From Tachypleus tridentatus (taxonomy: Eukaryota; Arthropoda; Merostomata; Xiphosura; Limulidae), in contig NC_134825.1 of the NCBI RefSeq assembly GCF_004210375.1, positions 65,401,558 to 65,465,557 of the forward strand: a stretch of 64,000 nt of DNA, in the 5' to 3' direction. Positions 57,850 to 64,000 of this stretch are shown here, one piece after another (the stretch's first letter is position 1; every line of letters starts with the position of its first letter). The notes below the pieces were generated by a model. The model did no database searches, had not been told where the DNA came from, and worked only from the letters and a program-made list of their open reading frames with translations. Both the position numbers and the translations under genes were made by a program.

Positions 57850-60055
57850 TTACTTCAAGTGGGTTTCTTCAAGTTCAGCATGACTGAATCTGGTTTTTAC
57901 AGTTTTTGTTGCGCTGAATTTATGGCGCACATATGAGTGAAACTGCTGAAGCTCGGCAGAGAGATTAGTGTCCAAGTCCTCTGGGTAAGCGTCATTTAGC
58001 TTTTTGGAACACTGAGAGTACCTTTCAATTTCAGCAGATGAAATGACATCATTTGACACATTACTTAGGAAATAAAATCTGTTTGTTATTTCTTTGTACA
58101 CCTCTCCTCTTTTTCTCATCTGGGTTTCTAGTTTGTCAACAATTGTGTAGAAGGTGGTGATAGGAAATTTATCTCTTGCATTCAGATCTACTTCTTGTGC
58201 ATCTACGTCATTGAGTATCTTTTTCTGACACGTTTGAAAGTTTGAGCTGCATCGTAATCAACATCTCAACATTTGGTAGTATTTCTTTTGCAACTGCTTC
58301 AAATCTTTCAATGTCATTCCTTAAAGTGGGAAGTTGGTCAGCTAATGACCCGTGCAGATCTGCACGAGTTTTTAAATTCACGTCCACATTTTGCCGAACT
58401 TGACTTTCTTTATGAAACTTTTGCAAAATCTCATCCCACGTGATCAACATAAAAACAAATTCTGGCTCTTGCATCTTATTTGCAATATTGTTTGCTTCTT
58501 TTCTAGTGTGTCCCTTTTGTGACTGGTCTTCAACTAGACATTCTAAAGCTTCCAAAATCTCAGAGAAAGACTTCAAAATTGCTGTTGTTGCTATATCATG
58601 TGCCTATCATCTGGTATCAAAGAGGGGTTTTAACACACTTTTATTTCAAAGACCAGCTTGAAGAATTTTTCACCGGCTGGTTGAAGCTGAAAAAAAATGT
58701 ATAGAGGAAATGTATTGAAGAGAAAAATTAACTGCCACTTGACAGCAGTCAACAGCACTTCAGTCTACCAGATTTAGTTAATTGGCTGCACAGAGCACAT
58801 ATATGGCAAACATTTTATTTTAAAATCTTTTGCTGCATTCCCTTATAATCCCCAGATATGTTAGCAGCATTGTCCTGAGACTGACCACTACATTTTGAAA
58901 AATTAAGTTTGCAAACTTCATACTGGTTTGCCATTTCCTCACCAGTTTAGCTTTTCAGTTCCAGGAAGGTTAAAAGGTGTTCAATAGGCTGCCAGTATTT
59001 TAAGTATCGAAGTACAATACTTAACTGATCTATATGGCGTCGAGTCAACTGACAAGCTAAAATAACCAGAAGAATTTACTTCATCAATAATGAACGCGTG
59101 GACCTTCTGAGTCATTGGCTCAATGAATTCTTCACAGATGGTTTTAGATAAGTAAGAATGATTTTTTTCCAAAATTTCCATATTTCAAAATGTGCCCTGC
59201 TATAAAATGGATCAAACTGACTTATGAGCTCAAGCAGCCCTAAAAAATTCCCATTCTGCAGTGAACCAAATTTTTCATCTGTTCGTCGAAAAGCCAGGTC
59301 AGGTTCAGCTAACGTACGAAAAACAGTTATTACACGCTTCAAGACATGTTCCCAGTAATTCGACTCTTCTTTAATTTGTTTTGCCAACTCTTGTCTCAAG
59401 CCTAAACCTTATCTGCGAATTAAGTATGTTTGCATAGAGTCTCGGTGAGTATTGCTTCTTTTATGATGATCAATTACAATAGTATTTCGACAGTCACTGA
59501 ACCGTTCTCTTTCAACAAAACGCGAGGAAAATTTAGGGGCAAAAAGTTTACAAACAAAGCAGTAAACTGACCCTGTTGATGGTGAATACAATAACTACTC
59601 TTTCTTGTATTGCTTAACATTGACTTTTACCCCCCAAAAAAGTTTTTGCGAACAGTATCTCGTTGGTTTGCCACTGTAGAAAGTCCAGCAAGATTTGCCA
59701 AGTGGCCCATTGTGGTGTTGACAGTCAGTGATTCCACAAGCTATCCTATAAGCCACATCATCACCAGCGAAATCGAGCCACAACCCTAGGTCTTTTGCTT
59801 TAGTTTCTTTATCTTTTGTAAAATGAAACATTTTACCACAGTCTAGTAGATTTTAATTCTCAGCAATTATTTCAACTTCAGACCGTCTTGTATAATAATT
59901 TGCGGAGATGGGTTTTGATTTGGAAGATCATGTTGTGTAAGTTGAGTGAAAAAATTAGTCAGCTTTTCAGTCCTAGCCACTAAATCCAAAGCCTTTCGTT
60001 GCTTCTTTTTTGCCAGTTTACTCTTTTGTGCACCACTTAGTTTAACACGTTTCAT
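57850..60055 (-). pseudogene. Broken hAT-type transposase (DUF4371/ZMYM1-like)
   Basis: Starts MKRVKLSGAQKSKLAKKKQR at 60053-60055, just after a splice-acceptor-like TGTATTTTTCAG. It continues with LWLDFAGDDVAYRIACG, a TTF-type zinc finger (KPTRYCSQKLFW, VYCFVCKLFAPKF, DHHKRSNTH), GNFLGLLELISQFDPFYSRA, EEFIEPMTQKVHAFIIDE and FSLSVDSTPYRS (RNase H-fold Asp), then helical sequence and DLHGSLADQLPTLRNDIERF. Stops at 59595 and 59409 and at least three frameshifts break it. The C-terminal hAT dimerisation segment (SxAERSFSKLK-type) is missing where the Penelope fragment begins. hAT termini were not found. Confidence 0.82.
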
Positions 60056-60463
60056 CTTGCAGTCTGAAAAATACAGAAACAAAAATAAAAAAACACAAAC
60101 GAATATGGATCATATATAGTTATAATGATTAGAAAAACTGAAATTCATAAAGAAAAAGGTTGGTAAGACAGTAAAACATACTAAACTCTAGATCTACATT
60201 TAGACAAAGATTGTCAGAAAGTTATCCTAGGACCTAGGTCCATCAGCACATAAACATGAATTCATAAATACCTTTATTGATTTGCTGCATTCTGATTGGT
60301 TGAAAACCACTCGAGACTAACTTCAATCCATTTTAGGAGAATTAGTTTTCAGTCATTGCGAAAGTTTCATTAAGGTTCTTAAGAAGCAATGTCAATGGTA
60401 ATATGCAAATCCATTGTAAGCCAAAAAGTATTCCAAAACAATTTGTGAACAACAACATATACT
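60056..60463. other. Non-coding upstream of the hAT remnant
   Basis: No further exon recognised. A terminal inverted repeat of the hAT element was looked for and not found. Confidence 0.45.
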
Positions 60464-60475
60464 GTAGTAGCCTAT

Positions 60476-60713
60476 GGTTTGTTTGTTTTGATTTGAATTT
60501 CCCGCAAAGCTACACAAGGGCTATCTGCGCTTGCCGTCCCTAATTTAGCAGTGTAAGAATGGGCTACTCTTTTACCAACTAATAGTGGGATTGACTGTCA
60601 GAGTATAACGACCCCACGGGTGAAAGGAGGAGCATATTTGGTGTGACGGGGATTGGAACCCACGACTCTCGTATTACGAGTCTAGTGTCATAACCACCTG
60701 GCTATGCCGGGCC
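60476..60713 (-). mobile_element. SINE family A with exact 12-bp target duplication
   Basis: GTAGTAGCCTAT at 60464-60475 and 60714-60725 flanks the copy. About 45 bp of the body (GACTAGAGGG through CCAACTC) is missing after GCAGTGTAAGA. Head end CTATGCCGGGCC. Confidence 0.93.
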
Positions 60714-60725
60714 GTAGTAGCCTAT

Positions 60726-61132
60726 ATACACAGTGATCATTCTGTACTGGTGCACATACATAACATAAAATCAATTGTAAACTGTACTACACATTTAACT
60801 ACTAAATACTTGGTTAGGCCTAGGTTAGAGTACCTTAATCCTAATGAAATATCTGAAGGATGAGTTGTAACATTAACTTTGAACTCAGTTTTGACATGGG
60901 GACTTTATATGAGCCAACAAACATCAACAAAATAGGCATATTTCTGAAACATTATCTGCAAGGCAAATTCAAAATGACAGCCTTAAATTGGGAATAGTCC
61001 ACTTTATTATTTCAGGCTACAGTAGCGTCTCCACTGTACTTATACTAAACTAGTTACAGTATTTAGGCCTAACAATATTGTTACGCAGTTCTCAGATAAC
61101 AACACTAACGTAAGACCTAATGCTAATACATT
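60726..61132. other. Non-coding, nothing recognised
   Basis: No supported feature. Confidence 0.5.
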
Positions 61133-61254
61133 GCAACTGAGGCCTCTAGCGTTAAGCCTGGTACTCAGTACTAACCTTGAACAAGTTAATGTGAGCAAGA
61201 TTAGTACTGAGTACCGGACTGTGATAACGCATACTGATTTAGAGGCAAAATAGT
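61133..61254. repeat. Long imperfect palindrome
   Basis: Inner arms GGTACTCAGTACTAACCTTG (61160-61179) and CAAGATTAGTACTGAGTACC (61196-61215) pair at 19 of 20 positions around a 16-nt loop. Outer arms GCCTCTAGCGTTA and TAACGC...TTAGAGGC extend the pairing with an 8-bp bulge. No coding sequence. Confidence 0.85.
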
Positions 61255-63030
61255 TGAATTACACCTAAAGTTTGTCGTCGTTGCTCATTGTTCATTTGTC
61301 TCATAACAAATAACGTTAATGTTGTTATCTGAGTACGACAGAATAAAGGAAGAAAAGGAATATAATTATGATATCCATTTTTTGTGGTTTAAAAATGGCA
61401 TATTTTACCAAATTTTGTTGGCTATTTATCACCTTAGTAAAACGCATCTTAAGATCTGTTTATATTATTACATAATCACAAGGGAGTACATACATGTCCA
61501 AATACTCTTATAGATTACATGTAATTTAAGAACGGTGGCATTGCTACAGTGACATTCCTTTTCAAATTTTTTCTTGGTATGATAAATTTCAAAGGATGCA
61601 CTCGCACACAAAGGAGGTTTTTTACAGCAAGTTGTTTGAAGCCAAAAAATTACGGCTCAGAAAAGCTTCAGTGAGAAACTTATAAAAATATTACAAAACA
61701 CACATGAATAATGCAATACTAACGCAAATAAAACTAAAACAAACGAGTCAATAAACCAAATATAACGTACGAAAACAAATCCGAAAAAAACATAAAACTA
61801 GCCAGGTCTCTGTACACATCTGTCACCATTTCGTTTGACTTCAGTTTCTGTGGTATTATACTATTATTTTTCTGTAGATGTGACTAAATAAAGCAGTAAA
61901 AGGTAAAACAAAACAGTTCCACTGCCTATAATTTCTTGTAAATAGCCACAACTGAAGGAATGATTGAAAAATCTTTCATCTTCAAAGTCAGACATTATAA
62001 CATACGATAATCTTTTACCCAAAGTTTTATCAACATTTTGTACTGCTCTTTACGCAAATCTTTCGCAAATCAATGACTTCTTACTTCAGATGCATAGTTT
62101 AGAAGTATCTCGAAACTTTAATCACTCACTGAGCCAAAGAAAACTTTTTTTTTAACAATGCAGAGTAAAGTCGAACACGGCAAATACGGACAATTACGAA
62201 AAAAATCGACTAAAGTTGAATGTGACAGTGAAAGAGTTAAGAGCATGAGAACTAGGGGGAAAATTCTGTGGTGCCTCCTTCCCTTGGTGCCCTAAGCACC
62301 TGCTTATTTTGCATAATGGTTAATCCAGGACTGATTACAATAATTGAAACGTGTTGAAAATACATATAGGTCATTAAAATAAAATAACTTTTTATTGTGT
62401 GGTGAAGTTTGTATGTATAGGAATGTCCACGCATGCATTGCAATATAGTGTTGTTATTGTGGGGAAGATGTTGACATCATGTGACATTTTCTACCTTCAG
62501 AAATATTTTTGTAGCAGAAGCAATAGAACACTTTTGTCAAAATATCATATCATCAGAGCGTCTGGATTTTAGTAAATTTAGTGTTGAGTATCAATTATCA
62601 AAGGGAGGGGAGGGCTATGAACCAGTGTTATGCAGTATTTATTGGGTATCTTACTCTATGTCATACATAATTTGTTAGCGTCAAATACAAACCAGAAAAA
62701 ATGTTTATGTGCTATTTGTGAATGGTCCACAAGATATATTAGCTTCAAAAATATTATATGATTTACATCATATTGTGCAAGTAGCAGAGACCTTAAAATG
62801 TCTGCAGTCAAATTAGTATCTTTATTGCAACAACATTTATTTAAATACAAAACTTGTGGAATAGTACAAACGAAATGTGATCGCAGACACCGAAATGTGT
62901 GAGTTCTACTTTATAAAACCTCAACTAATGTTAAGCCTAAGATCGATAGAAATAAAGTAATACCATACCGTGTACATTTTTTTTTTTTTTTACATTAGCT
63001 TAGTCGACACCAATCTATACTGTACTTAAT
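61255..63030. other. Non-coding, nothing recognised
   Basis: Small open frames without similarity; a T12 run near 62980. Confidence 0.45.
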
Positions 63031-63098
63031 AGTATCTATAAAGAAATATATATGCAAAAACGGCTCGTTTGCGTTGAGAAAATATTTTACGTAGAAGA

Positions 63099-63140
63099 GC
63101 GAACAACGTTTCGACCTTCTTCGGTCATCGTCAGGTTCAC
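63099..63140 (-). ncRNA. Hammerhead ribozyme-like fold in the left Penelope repeat
   Basis: On the minus strand, in order: GTGAAC (stem I 5'), CTGACGA (core CUGANGA), T, GACC-GAAGAA-GGTC (stem II), GAAA (core), CGT with the preceding A forming a minimal AC/GT stem III, T (cleavage-site H), GTTCGC (stem I 3'). Stem I pairs 6 of 6 (one G-U). An extra T after the core Asp-side A and a zero-loop stem III are the weak points. Hammerheads are known in Penelope terminal repeats, some working as dimers. Confidence 0.6.
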
Positions 63141-63294
63141 AAAGAAAGAAAAGGTAACCAACAAAAGTAAATATATCTCACGAATCAGCAAATCACGAAA
63201 CCATATACTGCTGCATACCATATATTCCCGACATCTGTAGACAAATAACCAACATTTGGCAAACACTAGTAACAAAATATGACATTCCAGTTAA

Positions 63295-63645
63295 TACCAA
63301 ATTTATTCAAAAACAGGCACAAAACTGAGGTCTATACTATGTAAAAACTACACTGACAAACACCACACCAACATTATTTATAAAATACAATGTGATAACT
63401 GCCACGACTTCTATATTGGAGAAACAAGTAGAAAAATGGAAACCAGATTCAAAGAACATAAAAAGTCACCTTCACACGTTTTCGAACAATGCAAGTCAAA
63501 TAAACACAACATAACCATAAAAAACACTCAAATACTAAATAAAGAAACAAACATAAACAAACGCAAAATTAAAGAAGCCTTACTTATACAACAACTTAAA
63601 CCCAAAATAAACCAATATAAAGGGACGCCTTTATATCTATATTAA
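63295..63645 (+). CDS. GIY-YIG endonuclease domain of a Penelope-like element (partial ORF)
   Basis: A 116-codon open frame (no in-frame ATG until 63436) encodes YSKTGTKLRSILCKNYTDKH, NIIYKIQCDNCHDFYIGETS, RKMETRFKEHKKSPSHVFEQ, then ETNINKRKIKEALLIQQLKP and a stop at 63643-63645. IIYKI...FYIGET is the GIY-YIG core; Arg (RKMETRF) and Glu (KEAL) match catalytic positions, and CDNC plus HVFEQC give the Cys/His residues usual in this group. The domain nicks target DNA for retrotransposition. It is intact here, but the upstream RT is missing and a stop at 63292 with a likely frameshift just upstream truncates it, so it is unlikely to act alone. Confidence 0.88.
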   Translation, partial: YQIYSKTGTKLRSILCKNYTDKHHTNIIYKIQCDNCHDFYIGETSRKMETRFKEHKKSPSHVFEQCKSNKHNITIKNTQILNKETNINKRKIKEALLIQQLKPKINQYKGTPLYLY

Positions 63646-63771
63646 ATATAATAATAATAATAAAAATTATATATTCAAAATCTAACTCCGCCCTCTACAT
63701 TCTGACACTCAGTTACACAACCCCTTCCAAACATGTGGTCAGCTTCCGGTTAGTTACCTCTTTCTTTCTTT

Positions 63772-63813
63772 GTGAACCTGGCGATGACCGAAGAAGGTCG
63801 AAACGTTGTTCGC
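63772..63813 (+). ncRNA. Hammerhead ribozyme-like fold in the right Penelope repeat, core mutated
   Basis: Same arrangement as the left repeat (GTGAAC, stem II GACC/GGTC, GAAAC, GTTCGC), but the core reads CTGGCGA instead of CTGACGA. This change at an invariant A should abolish cleavage. Confidence 0.5.
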
Positions 63814-64000
63814 TCTTCTACGTAAAATATTTTCTCAACCCAAACGAGCCGTTTTTGCATATATATTTCTCTACAAGTGGGTTTTCTCGACATTACTGAG
63901 TATCTATAAACAAATTTGTAGTGTTATTTTAGACCTAACGTTAAACCTTTTTCAAAACTTCAAGCTTTTAATGTTATTGTACTAAATGGTTAATAAAGAA

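Larger units (their letters stand above)
63043..63898 (+). mobile_element. Short Penelope-like element with inverted terminal repeats
   Basis: A perfect 12-bp direct repeat AGTATCTATAAA flanks it (63031-63042 and 63899-63910). Terminal repeats of about 115-125 bp lie in inverted orientation (63043-63170 and 63760-63870), nearly identical: GCAAAAACGGCTCGTTTG, AAAATATTTTACGTAGAAGA, GAACAACGTTTCGACCTTCT. The right repeat extends ~28 bp further, to GTGGGTTTTCTCGAC. Between them is only the C-terminal endonuclease domain; RT is absent. Inverted terminal repeats and 5' truncation are known for Penelope elements. Confidence 0.92.

Overview
The window reads as AT-rich, intron-rich animal nuclear DNA. 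Host exons are sparse, with GT/AG-type splice sites, and most of the remaining sequence is mobile-element debris. A tRNA-headed SINE of about 270 bp occurs at least a dozen times on both strands. From memory this SINE (body with GCGCAAAGCTACTCGAGGG, head ending CCATGCCGGGCC) is typical of horseshoe crabs. My best guess is therefore a xiphosuran or related chelicerate; this is inference, not proof. I see no bacterial operons, rRNA, free-standing tRNA genes or CRISPR arrays.

Host gene. One protein-coding gene is supported, on the minus strand: an inositol 1,4,5-trisphosphate 3-kinase (IP3K/ITPK). Three kinase exons (10516-10615, 8863-9006, 6425-6552) join in phase. They carry the calmodulin-binding/WVQLAGH segment, the ILKK-to-VPEFKG segment and the D-x-K family signature. 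A 905-bp serine-rich exon at 34663-35567 ends in the phase needed to splice to 10615 and resembles the Ser-rich N-terminal arm of vertebrate ITPKs, so it is probably part of the same gene across a ~24-kb intron. The C-terminal kinase exons lie beyond the left edge and the first exon(s) beyond 35567.

Layout. 1-5865: a decayed I/Nimb-like LINE on the minus strand (gag with zinc knuckles, endonuclease, RT, RNase H). 6425-10638: IP3K kinase exons, with degenerate tandem copies of an exon edge beside one of them. 13620-13998: TTAA-flanked foldback element. 16798-17704: internally deleted mariner with intact ends. 17915-19565: second, deleted LINE copy. 20291-26958: microsatellite, Tc1 remnant, a pair of CREs, SINEs. 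26959-28978: TTAA MITE followed by a frameshifted copy of a multi-copy 'CYICG' gene family, carrying a ~46-bp Penelope end; a second, more decayed family member is at 30522-30921. 31165-34662: SINEs and a Penelope RT remnant. 34663-35567: Ser-rich exon. 35619-47908: SINEs, a 42-43-bp minisatellite, a 236-bp MITE and long featureless AT-rich DNA. 47909-50155: near-complete piggyBac. 50378-56206: SINEs and a Tc1 remnant. 57017-60083: Penelope fragment split by a SINE, abutting a broken hAT transposase. 63043-63898: short Penelope element with inverted terminal repeats, an intact GIY-YIG domain, hammerhead-like folds and a perfect 12-bp target duplication.

Most notable. The piggyBac transposase has six perfectly phased GAA/TTC heat-shock units plus a second four-unit cluster directly upstream of a TATA box, i.e. 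an hsp70-like promoter. A 147-bp hAT MITE has landed in that array with an exact TTCTAGAA duplication. The transposase keeps its catalytic Asp residues but has one in-frame TGA and one frameshift in its C-terminal cysteine-rich domain.
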